DNA from: an uncultured Cyclobacteriaceae bacterium
Lineage (GTDB): Bacteria > Bacteroidota > Bacteroidia > Cytophagales > Cyclobacteriaceae
Assembly (NCBI GenBank): GCA_905479015.1
Contig: CAJQKV010000012.1
Coordinates: 81,523 to 145,522, forward strand
Direction: 5' to 3'
Length of the DNA stretch: 64,000 bases
The notes under the pieces were generated by a model. That model made no database searches. It had not been told where the DNA came from and saw only the letters and a list, made by a program, of their open reading frames with translations. This document shows, in pieces, positions 9,352 through 17,979 of the stretch (its first letter is position 1; each line of letters begins with the position of its first letter). The position numbers and the translations under genes were made by a program.

Positions 9352-10221
9352 TTAAGCTTTTGATGCATTTTGTAAGGCTTGATTGTTATGCCAGAAATCG
9401 GATCCGATTTGATCCCAACTGATAGGTTCTATTTGTGTTGACTGCGAATTCAGCCATTGTTGGGCGGCATCTAAGTTACTTTCTTGAATTAACTTGAGCA
9501 TGGCCTTTTGATCTTGGGCGTTACCTTCAGCCATTTTTTTAATCATTTCCACAAATAGTTTCTCAGTTATGTAACCCGATATCATGCGCCATAATTCTGG
9601 TGTTACCCGTCGTGATGCGGCCCAGCGTTCTCGGGCATAATCAAATAGTATATGAGCCAGCTTTTCATTTTTCCTTTGATCTATATCTTTAATTTGGTAA
9701 ATGGGGCGCTCCATAAAAACGGCTTTAAGGATCATTTGGTTCCATTCATCTTGACTGAAATAACTGGCAGGATAAGGATTTTTAAGTGTAATGGCATCGA
9801 AAACATCTACTATATTGGTTCTAATTCCATTTACAACGATGGGAGCAAAATGACTAGCATTTTCTAAGTAAGGGATGGATTTAAAAATGCTGATTTGCTC
9901 TCTGGTGTCTGCCACGGAGATCAGCTTAGTCAGGCTCTCTACGCTTAAAAGAGGATAATACATCAAAAGTGAGAAACGGCAGAGCTGATCTAATGTCCAA
10001 TTTTCGATGTTAAATTCAGGATATTTTAACTGAATGATTTGAAGTTGTGATAGGCTTAGCTGAAGATGACCTCGAGGAATTTTTTTATTTATCAGGGCAA
10101 ATGAAATAAAAAAGTCTTGGTCAGTCTTGATTGAATGAAGTTTCTGATCCAACCAGCTTTTGGTTTTTTCGTCTTTGAGTTCATTTAAACAATATTCCTT
10201 TATCAATTCAGAGAGACGCAC
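9352..10221 (-). CDS. eboA: EboA domain-containing protein
   Basis: This 289-residue protein is the first gene of the ebo operon. It is mostly helical and soluble, with no transmembrane helix, signal peptide or recognisable catalytic motif. Assignment to EboA rests on its position before eboB and on general similarity in length and composition. The start is a GTG at 10221; the ATG just upstream is in another frame. An odd-centred 13-base dyad lies about 30 bases upstream, where an operator would be expected. EboA has no known biochemical activity; a scaffolding or adaptor role for the other Ebo proteins is speculation. Confidence 0.75.
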   Translation of the reverse strand: MRLSELIKEYCLNELKDEKTKSWLDQKLHSIKTDQDFFISFALINKKIPRGHLQLSLSQLQIIQLKYPEFNIENWTLDQLCRFSLLMYYPLLSVESLTKLISVADTREQISIFKSIPYLENASHFAPIVVNGIRTNIVDVFDAITLKNPYPASYFSQDEWNQMILKAVFMERPIYQIKDIDQRKNEKLAHILFDYARERWAASRRVTPELWRMISGYITEKLFVEMIKKMAEGNAQDQKAMLKLIQESNLDAAQQWLNSQSTQIEPISWDQIGSDFWHNNQALQNASKA

Positions 10222-10247
10222 AGATTCATTTTTAAAAGGCTAGAGGA

Positions 10248-10266
10248 TTAAGTCATGATGACTCAA
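10248..10266. promoter_or_regulatory. Dyad upstream of eboA
   Basis: AGTCAT-G-ATGACT at 10251-10263 is a perfect inverted repeat around one central base. Two further matching bases lie on each side beyond one mismatch. It is 30 bases upstream of the eboA start, downstream of a weak promoter-like stretch (TTAGTTTG on the minus strand). It is a candidate repressor site for the operon; no regulator gene is adjacent. Confidence 0.35.
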
Positions 10267-10389
10267 ACTAAAAACATAAAATTAATACAATTGCACTGGT
10301 TATATGAAGTTGAAATAAGATTTTCAGTACTCAGACCTAAATATATTTATGATGAGGAGTACCCCGCTTTTCAGAGGTTCTAACTTTCA

Positions 10390-11007
10390 TCAGTTGACCC
10401 ATGGAACTCCTAGTTCAATGAGTTCCTGTTTGGATAATTGAATACTATTCACTTCCATTGAAATGCGAGTTAAGGGTTGGTCCAGCGTATCCGTTGGCAT
10501 TTCAGCGATACGGTCCAGGACGTCAAAACCTTTAAAGAGTTGCCCAAAAATCATATAGTTGTCATCGAGGCGAGGGATGCCATTTCGATCATGAACGATG
10601 TATAACTGACAACCGGCAGATAGTTTTGATGGATTATTATCTCTTCCTGCACCTACGGCTCCATAAATATGGCGAATGTTGGGTTGAAATTCGGGAGCTA
10701 TTAAATAGGGTGAAGCTTTAAATCCATCGGGCGTATCTGGACAGCCACCTTGGATAACAAAGTTTTTTATTACTCGATTAAAGGTAAGGGTATCCCAATA
10801 TTGTTTTTTGGCAAGCGAGAGAAAACTTTTTTTATGCTTGGGGGTTTCTTCATAAAGCCAAAATAACATCTCACCATAAGGTGTTTTGATTTGACCTATG
10901 TCATAATATTTTGAAGAGTACGGAACACAACTGGCAAAGAGTCCCATGACCAATAAAAGAAAACCAGCTTTACGTAAGTTAGAAATTCTAGTGGGTACAG
11001 GTGTCAT
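10390..11007 (-). CDS. Lipoprotein peptidyl-prolyl cis-trans isomerase (cyclophilin type)
   Basis: This cyclophilin-fold prolyl isomerase of 205 residues starts at ATG 11007, four bases after the stop of the gene upstream. A longer reading frame that enters that gene is not needed. The new N-terminus gives a clean lipoprotein signal, LLVMGLFASC, with the lipid-anchored cysteine near residue 27. Cyclophilin motifs follow: TPYGEMLFWLYEETPKHKKSF, YWDTLTFNRVIKNFVIQGG, a shortened YGAVGAGRDNNPSKLSAGCQLYI region and NYMIFGQLFKGFDVLDRIA. It should help fold proteins in the periplasm, anchored in a membrane. Co-transcription with the isomerase-like gene upstream is likely, although the functions have no obvious link. 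Confidence 0.85.
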   Translation of the reverse strand: MTPVPTRISNLRKAGFLLLVMGLFASCVPYSSKYYDIGQIKTPYGEMLFWLYEETPKHKKSFLSLAKKQYWDTLTFNRVIKNFVIQGGCPDTPDGFKASPYLIAPEFQPNIRHIYGAVGAGRDNNPSKLSAGCQLYIVHDRNGIPRLDDNYMIFGQLFKGFDVLDRIAEMPTDTLDQPLTRISMEVNSIQLSKQELIELGVPWVN

Positions 11008-11011
11008 ACCC

Positions 11012-11881
11012 TTAAATATCACAAATTTCAATACCTTTTTTAAGGGAGGCCAAGGCATCCTGTTGTTTGGGTATAAATTCTTGTGCCACATGACCAGTAA
11101 ATCCAGTATCCGCAATGGCCTTCATAATGGCCGGATAATACAGCTCTTGGGTTTCATCTATTTCGTTTCTTCCGGGTACGCCTGCGGTATGATAATGACT
11201 GATGTAGTCCTTGCGTTTTTGGATGGTAGCGATGACGTCGCCTTCCATAATCTGCATGTGATAAATATCGTACAAGAGTTTGAAGTTGGGGCTGCCTAAT
11301 TTATCAGCCAAAGCGACCCCCCATTCGGTATGGTCACAGAGGTAATCTTGGTGATCTACCTTTGAATTGAGCAATTCCATAGTTAAAACAATATTATTTT
11401 TTTCTGCTAATTTCACGACTGGATCCAGTCCTTTTGCACAGATCTCCAAACCGGCTGCATCCGAAAGACCATTGCGATTACCTGAAAAGCAAATGATATT
11501 TTTTAAACCTGCATCAGCCGCTTTTGGAAAGGATGCTTTATACTCTTTTAAAAGGTTTTTATGATTTTGAGGATCACTGAACCCATTGATAATACCCATT
11601 TGACTGCCATAAGCCATGGCACATGTCAGGTCATATTTTTGTGCCGTAGCCCACTGCTCAGCGGTCAGTAAATCAATTGAACTGATACCAATGTTTTTGG
11701 CAAATTCACAAAGTTCTTCTAATTCAAATTGATTAAAGCACCACTCACATACCGAGTGATTGATTCTTTGAGAAAGGGGTTCGATTTCGTTACTGCCCGA
11801 AGAAACAGTAGGTAAACCCATGAAACCTAATGTAGCCAAACCTGATAAGTTTTTAAGTGCTCGTTTTCTTGTAATTTTCAT
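11012..11881 (-). CDS. Hydroxypyruvate-isomerase-like TIM-barrel protein
   Basis: This 289-residue protein is from the sugar phosphate isomerase/epimerase (AP endonuclease 2-like) superfamily and closest in style to hydroxypyruvate isomerase. Visible site residues are Glu in LTMELLNSKVDH, Asp/His in LLYDIYHMQ, His in SHYHTAGVPGR and Glu in AQEF, the usual metal and catalytic set. The N-terminus (TRKRALKNLSGLATLGFMG) resembles a Tat-type export signal with a degenerate twin-arginine (R-K-R), followed by a short hydrophobic stretch, so it may be exported folded. Secreted homologues are common in Bacteroidota. The physiological substrate cannot be read from the sequence. Confidence 0.8.
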   Translation of the reverse strand: MKITRKRALKNLSGLATLGFMGLPTVSSGSNEIEPLSQRINHSVCEWCFNQFELEELCEFAKNIGISSIDLLTAEQWATAQKYDLTCAMAYGSQMGIINGFSDPQNHKNLLKEYKASFPKAADAGLKNIICFSGNRNGLSDAAGLEICAKGLDPVVKLAEKNNIVLTMELLNSKVDHQDYLCDHTEWGVALADKLGSPNFKLLYDIYHMQIMEGDVIATIQKRKDYISHYHTAGVPGRNEIDETQELYYPAIMKAIADTGFTGHVAQEFIPKQQDALASLKKGIEICDI

Positions 11882-11998
11882 TGCAGTTGTTTTTTAGAGA
11901 GAATGGATGAAGACAATAAACCCTCCCAATCTTTAAATTAAACAAAAAACAAGAAGGAATGCGGTTATATTTTAAAAATTTACATAGCATTGCCGCTT

Positions 11999-12814
11999 AT
12001 GATGAAAAGTATGATTACCCTACTTTCCTTTATCTTCCCTGATTTTTTTGTAAAAAAAGCGTATCAGCAATTGACCCATCCCAAATTTTATCCTTATCGA
12101 GCACATGAGAAAGATATTTTAGAGGCTGCTCTCGTTACTGATTATACCTTTAAAAAGGGCAATATAAAAATGTATAAATGGTCTGGGGGACCAAAAAAAA
12201 TTCTTGTAATCCATGGCTGGGAGGGACGAGTCACTCATTTCTCCATGTTGATTCAACATTTAATAAAAGCGGGTTATACCGTTTATGGTTTTGACGCACC
12301 AAGTCATGGATTAAGCGATAAAGTAGAAACAAGTCTATTTGATTTCATCGACTTAGTAGGTGAAATGATTGCGCGTGTTCAGCCAGCCATTGCGATAAGC
12401 CATTCATTTGGTGCGGTAGCCACTACGTATTCATTAGCTCAGAATAGTCATTTGCAACTTGATAAATATGTGCTGATTACCTGCCCCGACAAGTTTCTTG
12501 AGCGAATCGAAGCCGTGGCCCATGATTTTGGCTTATCTAAAGGGATTGTTGATAAACTGATTATTAAAATTGAGCAAGATTATAATTTAGATGTTGGGAG
12601 ATTAAATGTCAGTGAGTTTGTCAAGGAGGTAAAAGTAAGAAAAGCTTATATTCTGCATGACCAAGATGACCGACAACTCCCTTTGAGTCAGGCCATGCAT
12701 GTCCATGAAAACTGGTCAAATTCAGCGCTTGAAATAGTACGAGGGACCGGGCATTTTAAGATATTACAGGATGAAGGAGTGATTGCAAAAATCCTTAATT
12801 TTTCAGCAAGCTAA
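11999..12814 (+). CDS. Alpha/beta hydrolase
   Basis: This serine hydrolase of about 271 residues has no signal peptide. The oxyanion-side HGWEGR loop lies near residue 70, the nucleophile elbow reads SHSFG (the first glycine of GxSxG is replaced by serine), the acid is in LHDQDDRQLP and the catalytic histidine is in GTGHFKIL. I place the start at the ATG at 11999 or 12002; an upstream TTG adds three residues only. It diverges from the isomerase/cyclophilin pair and converges with vanZ. The substrate is unknown; the fold is common in esterases and acyl-transfer enzymes. Confidence 0.8.
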   Translation: MMKSMITLLSFIFPDFFVKKAYQQLTHPKFYPYRAHEKDILEAALVTDYTFKKGNIKMYKWSGGPKKILVIHGWEGRVTHFSMLIQHLIKAGYTVYGFDAPSHGLSDKVETSLFDFIDLVGEMIARVQPAIAISHSFGAVATTYSLAQNSHLQLDKYVLITCPDKFLERIEAVAHDFGLSKGIVDKLIIKIEQDYNLDVGRLNVSEFVKEVKVRKAYILHDQDDRQLPLSQAMHVHENWSNSALEIVRGTGHFKILQDEGVIAKILNFSAS

Positions 12815-12844
12815 AGTGAATGCCGATAAAAACTTCATGCCTCC

Positions 12845-13234
12845 TCACGATACCCTAGTTCTATTTTTAATGAATCGCCTACTGAGCCTTCCTATCGCAA
12901 ATCCCGAAAAAATTCCAAGCGTATTGGCAAGGAAGTCGAACCATTCTCCAGATCGATTGACATAGGGTTGAATCAGTTCAATGGAGCCACTGAGCAAAAT
13001 CATAAAAAGCAAATACAAGCGGGTGTATTTGGGGTGCGCATAAGCAAGGGGGAGTGCTAAGGATAGATAGGCAATAAAATGGTAAAGTTTATCGGCTCCT
13101 TCACCCATCTTGGGTAGCTGAGGCAAGGGATACAAGCTTAAAAACAATATTATTAATAGTAAGGGGATCGTCATGTGCCTCCAGAAGCGTAGGATCATTT
13201 GATCAATGGAGGTGAGTAGGTTTGATTTAGTCAT
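12845..13234 (-). CDS. VanZ-family membrane protein
   Basis: This small integral membrane protein of 129 residues has four hydrophobic helices. The conserved VanZ-type signatures are present: KLYHFIAYLSLALPLA in the middle, GSIELIQPYVNRSGEWFDFLANTLG near 83-107, and a positively charged tail. VanZ homologues are widespread in Bacteroidota, where they are unrelated to vancomycin resistance and of unknown function. Convergent with the alpha/beta hydrolase gene, 30 bases apart. Confidence 0.8.
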   Translation of the reverse strand: MTKSNLLTSIDQMILRFWRHMTIPLLLIILFLSLYPLPQLPKMGEGADKLYHFIAYLSLALPLAYAHPKYTRLYLLFMILLSGSIELIQPYVNRSGEWFDFLANTLGIFSGFAIGRLSRRFIKNRTRVS

Positions 13235-13475
13235 TAAATAAGGCTGATCTCGTCCATAATTTCTGATAAATGCATTTCACATGCAAATAAAGGTTATTCG
13301 AGATGTAAATTTATTAACCTGTCAAATTAATTCAATTCTAACAACTAATAGGTTGTCTATTCAATCATAAAGAAAGAGAAGCACCTCAATGTAGCGGTAA
13401 AATGTCTCATTTCAGTTTATGAAAAGCCTGTTTGGTCCAAATCACAATAGATGAGATAATATCGATTTAAACTAT

Positions 13476-13508
13476 AAAAAAAGTCCTCAACTATGTTGAA
13501 GACTTTTT
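13476..13508 (-). terminator. Rho-independent terminator after tRNA-Asp (bidirectional)
   Basis: AAAAAGTC(T/C)TCAAC on one side pairs with GTTGA(A/G)GACTTTTT on the other around a three-base loop, flanked by A and T runs on both sides. It begins about 10 bases after the 3' end of the minus-strand tRNA. The T tracts on both strands mean it could also stop plus-strand read-through. Confidence 0.8.
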
Positions 13509-13517
13509 AAATCAATG

Positions 13518-13591
13518 CGGTCTGGACCGGGCTCGAACCGGCGACCTCCTGCGTGACAGGCAGGCATTCTAACCAACTGAACTACCAAACC
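13518..13591 (-). tRNA. tRNA-Asp (anticodon GTC)
   Basis: Read on the minus strand, the 74-base cloverleaf has a 7-bp acceptor stem (GGTTTGG with CCAGACC, one G-T pair), an anticodon stem CCTGC/GCAGG around the loop CTGTCAC (anticodon GTC, Asp), a T arm GCCGG-TTCGAGC-CCGGT and discriminator G. CCA is not encoded and must be added. A strong promoter lies just upstream and a terminator just downstream, so it is a one-gene unit. Confidence 0.97.
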
Positions 13592-13601
13592 ATTTGAGTT
13601 G

Positions 13602-13632
13602 CAAACTTATACTCTTATCACATCTTTTACAA
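13602..13632 (-). promoter_or_regulatory. Bacteroidota-type promoter of tRNA-Asp
   Basis: On the minus strand, a -33 element ATTG (13633-13630) is followed after exactly 20 bases by TAAGTTTG (13609-13602), a full match to TAnnTTTG. Transcription would begin about five bases before the mature tRNA. Confidence 0.7.
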
Positions 13633-13732
13633 TAAGCAAAGCCATATTATTTTGAAATTTTGCGATCTTTGTATCGAAGTGATAAAATCCCATAGTTTAA
13701 ACTAAATTTAAGGCTTAAAATAATATAATTAT

Positions 13733-14677
13733 ATGTTGCTTGACTTTGAAAAACCCATTTCAGAATTAGAATCGAAACTCAATGACATGAAACAACTTGC
13801 TGTTGAAAGTGATGTCGATGTTTCTCTAGCGATTAAGAAACTTGAGGAAAATATTATTTCGTTGAAGAATGATACTTTTAAAAATTTGACCAGATGGCAG
13901 CGAATACAACTTTCAAGACATCCGGATAGACCCTACACACTGGATTATATTTATGAAATCACTTCTGAGTTCATTGAGTTGCATGGTGATCGTAATGTGG
14001 GAGATGATCGGGCGGTTGTGGGGGGCTTTGCGGAGATTGACGGTGAAACCATCATGATCATTGGCCAGCAAAAAGGCAGAAATACCAAGCAGCGACAAGA
14101 AAGAAACTTTGGGATGGCAAACCCTGAGGGGTATAGAAAGGCCCTTCGCCTTATGAAGCTGGCTGAAAAGTTCAACAAACCGATTGTTACGCTGATCGAT
14201 ACACCGGGAGCCTTTCCGGGTATAGAAGCTGAAGAAAGAGGTCAGGGTGAAGCCATAGCTAAAAACTTGAAAGAAATGTTTACCCTCAAAGTCCCTGTAA
14301 TTTGTGTAGTTATTGGAGAGGGGGCATCTGGGGGTGCCTTGGGGATTGCTATTGGAGACAAAGTACTCATGATGGAAAATGCTTGGTATTCTGTAATTTC
14401 TCCCGAAAACTGTTCAACTATATTGTGGAGAAGTTGGGATTATAAGGAACAAGCGGCAGATGTATTGAAACCTACGGCAAAAGACATGTTAAAACTTAAG
14501 CTCATCGACGGAATCATAAAAGAGCCATTAGGGGGTGCGCATACCAACCTGCAGGAGAGTGCTGTTTTCTTGAAGAAAGCTCTAATGAGTAACCTTGAAA
14601 CATTAAAAAAGAAATCTTCGGAAGAGCGTATTGCCGACAGAATGGATAAGTTTGGATCCATGGGCGTTTATAGCTAA
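13733..14677 (+). CDS. accA: Acetyl-CoA carboxylase carboxyltransferase subunit alpha
   Basis: AccA (314 residues) transfers carboxyl from carboxybiotin to acetyl-CoA with AccD, the first step of fatty acid synthesis. The N-terminal helical segment (1-60) precedes the crotonase-fold carboxyltransferase domain. Hallmarks are [56 protein letters not shown] and [11 protein letters not shown]. Length and motif order are normal. It heads a three-gene run with a patatin-like lipase (12 bases downstream) and an acyltransferase, so the unit may join fatty acid supply with phospholipid remodelling. accD and the biotin carboxylase genes are not in the window. Confidence 0.97.
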   Translation: MLLDFEKPISELESKLNDMKQLAVESDVDVSLAIKKLEENIISLKNDTFKNLTRWQRIQLSRHPDRPYTLDYIYEITSEFIELHGDRNVGDDRAVVGGFAEIDGETIMIIGQQKGRNTKQRQERNFGMANPEGYRKALRLMKLAEKFNKPIVTLIDTPGAFPGIEAEERGQGEAIAKNLKEMFTLKVPVICVVIGEGASGGALGIAIGDKVLMMENAWYSVISPENCSTILWRSWDYKEQAADVLKPTAKDMLKLKLIDGIIKEPLGGAHTNLQESAVFLKKALMSNLETLKKKSSEERIADRMDKFGSMGVYS

Positions 14678-14688
14678 TGCCTTGAACA

Positions 14689-15489
14689 ATGGTCAGATCT
14701 CGTGAAGGAAACAGCATCGGTCTGGCCCTGTCTGGAGGAGGGTGTCGCAGTGTTGCTCATTTAGGTATGATGCAAGCGCTTATTGAACAAGGGTTTTCTT
14801 TCAGTCGGATTGCTGGAAGCAGTGCGGGCGCAATCATCGGTGCGTTGTATTGTCAAGGTATCATGCCCAAAGAAATTTTGAAAATTCTCAATAACCTCAA
14901 TTACTTTAGCTTTTTTAGACCAGCTTTGAATTGGCAGGCCCTTTTAAACTTAGAGAAAGTCATTGACTTTCTAAGTATTCATCTCCCCATAGATGATTTT
15001 TCATCTCTTCATACCCCATTGGTGGTAGTTGCTACTGATTTGAAGAAAGGGAAAATTAAATATTTTAAAAAAGGGAAATTATGGAGAACCTTGATAGCAT
15101 CTTGTAGTATTCCTGTAGTTTTTAGTCCTGTAAAAATTAAGGGTACTGCTTATGTTGATGGAGGTTTATTAAATAACTTACCGATTGAGCCTTTGAAAAA
15201 AAAATGCAATTATGTGATCGGTCTGCATTGCAATCCCATAGGCATAATACGGACCAGAGTAAATTGGAAAAAGCAACTCGAGCGTTCTTGGCTCTTGGCC
15301 ATTTCTTCTAGAGATCGACTTAAAATAAAAAAAATAGATTTATTTTGGGAGCCTCCTGAATTATCCAGCTATCATGTTTTTAATTTTAAGAGGCTAGATA
15401 CAATATTTGAGATAGGGTATGATTATGCCTTACAGCAGTTGAGGAAGGGGAAATCTGAATTTTTAATAAATAGTTATGTTCGAAATTAA
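14689..15489 (+). CDS. Patatin-like phospholipase (RssA-like)
   Basis: This protein of 266 residues has the patatin Ser-Asp dyad. The oxyanion loop SGGGCRS lies at 15-21, the nucleophile elbow GSSAG at 43-47 (Ser45) and the catalytic Asp157 in VDGGLLNNLP. No signal peptide or long helix is present, so it is probably a cytoplasmic or peripheral membrane lipid acyl hydrolase. The start ATG follows accA by 12 bases, and its 3' end overlaps the acyltransferase gene by 14 bases. The deacylase-acyltransferase pairing suggests a deacylation/reacylation cycle on membrane lipids, which is inference. Confidence 0.88.
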   Translation: MVRSREGNSIGLALSGGGCRSVAHLGMMQALIEQGFSFSRIAGSSAGAIIGALYCQGIMPKEILKILNNLNYFSFFRPALNWQALLNLEKVIDFLSIHLPIDDFSSLHTPLVVVATDLKKGKIKYFKKGKLWRTLIASCSIPVVFSPVKIKGTAYVDGGLLNNLPIEPLKKKCNYVIGLHCNPIGIIRTRVNWKKQLERSWLLAISSRDRLKIKKIDLFWEPPELSSYHVFNFKRLDTIFEIGYDYALQQLRKGKSEFLINSYVRN

Positions 15490-16030
15490 ACGGAATTTTT
15501 TTAAATTTTGCTTTTGGATTTTGGGATGGAAAGTAGTGGGAAATCCTCCTAAGATCAAAAAGTATATGATTACTGTGGCTCCTCATACGAGTGGATGGGA
15601 TTTTTTAGTGGGTATTGCTGCAAAAAATATTGTCAGATTAGAAGGTCAGTTTTTGGGGAAAAAATCTCTATTTGACCTTCCCGTTGTTGGACAAGTAATG
15701 CGTTACTGTGGGGGGCACCCCGTAAATCGTACCACCAAGTCAAATGTTGTGGATAATGTCGCTGAACTGTTTCAAAAAAATGAAGAATTTGTGATGGTCA
15801 TTGCTCCGGAAGGAACCAGAACTTATCAAAAAGAGTGGAAGACAGGATTCTATTTTATTGCGTTGAAAGCAAAGGTACCCATTGTCATGGCCGGTTTTGA
15901 TTTTAAACGAAAACTCGTTGAGCTCAAAGAGCCATTCATGCCCACTGGGGATGTGGTAAAAGACATCGAAATGATGAAGGGATACTATAAAACAATAACT
16001 GGGAAGTATCCAGAATTGGGGGTTCATTGA
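15476..16030 (+). CDS. 1-acyl-glycerol-3-phosphate acyltransferase-like protein (PlsC family)
   Basis: This 184-residue lysophospholipid acyltransferase-fold protein has the HX4D catalytic motif at His37-Asp42 (HTSGWD) and the phosphate-binding PEGTR motif at 111-115. It is short for PlsC (about 240 residues) and has only one hydrophobic N-terminal stretch (9-20), as in the compact 'glycerol acyltransferase' group of Bacteroidota. The HTSGWD form, not HxSxxD with Asn, fits a non-housekeeping acyltransferase, so the acceptor may be a different lipid. It overlaps the patatin gene by 14 bases, implying translational coupling. Confidence 0.85.
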   Translation: MFEIKRNFFKFCFWILGWKVVGNPPKIKKYMITVAPHTSGWDFLVGIAAKNIVRLEGQFLGKKSLFDLPVVGQVMRYCGGHPVNRTTKSNVVDNVAELFQKNEEFVMVIAPEGTRTYQKEWKTGFYFIALKAKVPIVMAGFDFKRKLVELKEPFMPTGDVVKDIEMMKGYYKTITGKYPELGVH

Positions 16031-16068
16031 TCATGAACTACCCCTTTAATACTTTTATAATAAATTAA

Positions 16069-16866
16069 CTACTCCTTCTTAGCCGCCGCCTTCTTAGTAG
16101 TGGCTCGCTTCGTTCTTCTTTTGGGCACTACTTCAGGCTCAATGACTTCGATTACATCTGCTAAGATTCTACCGCAATGCTCGCAAATAATGATTTTTTT
16201 CTTTTCTCTAACTTCAGCTTGCTTTTGAGCAGGGACGATGTTAAAACATCCTCCGCAAGCATCTCGATTCACCGGTACTACAGCGAGTCCATTTCGCATA
16301 TTTTTTCTGGTACGCTCATAAGATACGAGTAGCCGTGCATCAGCTTTTTTCGCCAAAGATTCCCTTGACTTCAGATATTTTTTTTCATCCTCTTCTGATT
16401 CAGCAGTAATGGTTGAAAGTTCTTTTTTCTTGGCGACAAGATCCTTTTCTCTTTCTTCTAGACGATGCTTGGTTTCTTCTATCTCTGTGTTCTTCAGTTC
16501 AATTTTACCATACGCCTCTTTGATCTTCTTTTCAAGAATTTGGATTTCAAGATGCTGTAATTCCATTTCTTTAGTAATGGCATCATATTCTCGATTGTTT
16601 CGAACATTCATCTGCTGTTCTTCATATTTTTTTATGAATCTCTCAGCATCTTTGATGGCCGTTTTGTTGTTTTCAATCAGGCTTTCGACATCATTCAAGT
16701 CTTGATTTTGTTTTTCAACTCTTGTTTGATAACCTGTTATCTCATCTTCAAGATCCATTACTTCTTCAGGAAGTGCACCTCTGATCTTGATTAATTCATC
16801 TAGATCGATGTCAATTTTTTGTAATTTAGATAATGCCTCTAATTTTTTTGCTACCGAATGTTCCAT
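16069..16866 (-). CDS. C4-type zinc-ribbon coiled-coil protein
   Basis: This 265-residue protein has a long antiparallel helical hairpin (residues 1-185, rich in Glu, Lys and Leu heptads). A zinc ribbon follows with Cys204, Cys207, Cys228 and Cys231, then a basic Lys/Ala tail. The architecture matches the family that includes Helicobacter FlgZ/HP0958 and chlamydial CT398; in Bacteroidota it is regularly next to Nif3, as here (6 bases apart, same strand). It probably acts as an adaptor that binds nucleic acid or other proteins. Function in this phylum is not established. Confidence 0.85.
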   Translation of the reverse strand: MEHSVAKKLEALSKLQKIDIDLDELIKIRGALPEEVMDLEDEITGYQTRVEKQNQDLNDVESLIENNKTAIKDAERFIKKYEEQQMNVRNNREYDAITKEMELQHLEIQILEKKIKEAYGKIELKNTEIEETKHRLEEREKDLVAKKKELSTITAESEEDEKKYLKSRESLAKKADARLLVSYERTRKNMRNGLAVVPVNRDACGGCFNIVPAQKQAEVREKKKIIICEHCGRILADVIEVIEPEVVPKRRTKRATTKKAAAKKE

Positions 16867-16872
16867 GCAGAA

Positions 16873-17967
16873 TTAAAAATAATTTATTGGATTTGTATTT
16901 ACCTCAGATAAACGAACTGCAATATTAGTGAATTTTTCATTTAAAAAATCACATAACAATTGCTTTGTGAATACTTCGCTTTCATAATGTCCAATATCGG
17001 CAATGGTTATCCGACCATCGGCTTCAAAAAAGTCATGATATTTAAAGTCGGCGCTGATGAAAATATCGGCCCCCAATGCACAAGCATCATTAAGCAAAAA
17101 GCCCCCTGAGCCACCACAAACAGCAATTTTTTCCACAGTTTTTCCTATTAAGGGTGTATGTCGAATATGTTTTAGGTCCATTGAGGACTTGAGATGATCA
17201 AGAAAATCTATGATCGGCATAGGATTTAATAATTGACCTATTAAACCAGCCCCTAAATTTTCTTGGTTATTTTCTAATGAAGTTAAATAGTAGGCAACTT
17301 CCTCATAAGGATGTGCGGACCTGAGCGCAGATAAGACGATATCTTTTTTATGACGGGGTAAAATCATTTCAATTCTACTTTCTTTTACAGATTCAAGTTT
17401 ATCTAAGCTACCCAAGGTAGGGTTTGCACCTGCTGCAGGCTTAAAAACACCTTCTCCTGTGACATTAAAACTGCATTCTTTATAATTGCCGATATGACCC
17501 GCTCCCGCTTGATGTAGTGCACTGAGTATCTTGGATTTGTGTTCAATGGGGACAAAGGTTACCAGCTTGTATAGCGTGCGCACCATGGGACGAAGAACTT
17601 GTCTGTGTGTTAATTTAAGTCTTTGGGCAATCATGCCATTAACTCCATGCATGACATTATCTAAATTTGTATGGATGGCATATATAGCCAAATCATTTTT
17701 TATGGCTTTAATCAAACACCTATTTACCCAATGATTTCCAGACAGTTTTTTAACGCCCTTAAATACGATGGGATGGTGAGAGATGATCATATTGCATTGG
17801 TTCTCTAATGCTTCCTCTATGACTGATTCGGTGAGGTCGAGAGAGATCAGACAGCCCTTAATGGGCATTTCTTCATCACCAACGATGAGACCCGAGTTGT
17901 CATAAGATTCTTGAAAAGGCAGTGGAGCCCATTCTTGTAAGCTTTTCGTAATATCTTTGACCCTCAT
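16873..17967 (-). CDS. Nif3-like dinuclear metal-centre protein
   Basis: This Nif3/GTP cyclohydrolase I type 2 family protein of 364 residues starts at ATG 17967 (MRVKDITKSLQEW). The metal-site signatures ISHHPIVFKG, HTNLDNVMHGVN and DIGHYESE are intact. A CutA-like insertion domain (about 130-230) explains the length above the 250-residue short form. Homologues form hexameric rings with two metal ions per subunit; the physiological reaction remains unclear. The gene pairs with the zinc-ribbon gene and diverges from lpxK with only 12 bases between the start codons, so its promoter must lie inside lpxK. Confidence 0.9.
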   Translation of the reverse strand: MRVKDITKSLQEWAPLPFQESYDNSGLIVGDEEMPIKGCLISLDLTESVIEEALENQCNMIISHHPIVFKGVKKLSGNHWVNRCLIKAIKNDLAIYAIHTNLDNVMHGVNGMIAQRLKLTHRQVLRPMVRTLYKLVTFVPIEHKSKILSALHQAGAGHIGNYKECSFNVTGEGVFKPAAGANPTLGSLDKLESVKESRIEMILPRHKKDIVLSALRSAHPYEEVAYYLTSLENNQENLGAGLIGQLLNPMPIIDFLDHLKSSMDLKHIRHTPLIGKTVEKIAVCGGSGGFLLNDACALGADIFISADFKYHDFFEADGRITIADIGHYESEVFTKQLLCDFLNEKFTNIAVRLSEVNTNPINYF

Positions 17968-17979
17968 TTGATATGTTTT

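Noticed and set aside
10390..11115. Longer start for the cyclophilin at 11115
   Set aside because: It would overlap the isomerase-like gene by more than 100 bases and hide a clear lipoprotein signal that begins at ATG 11007.
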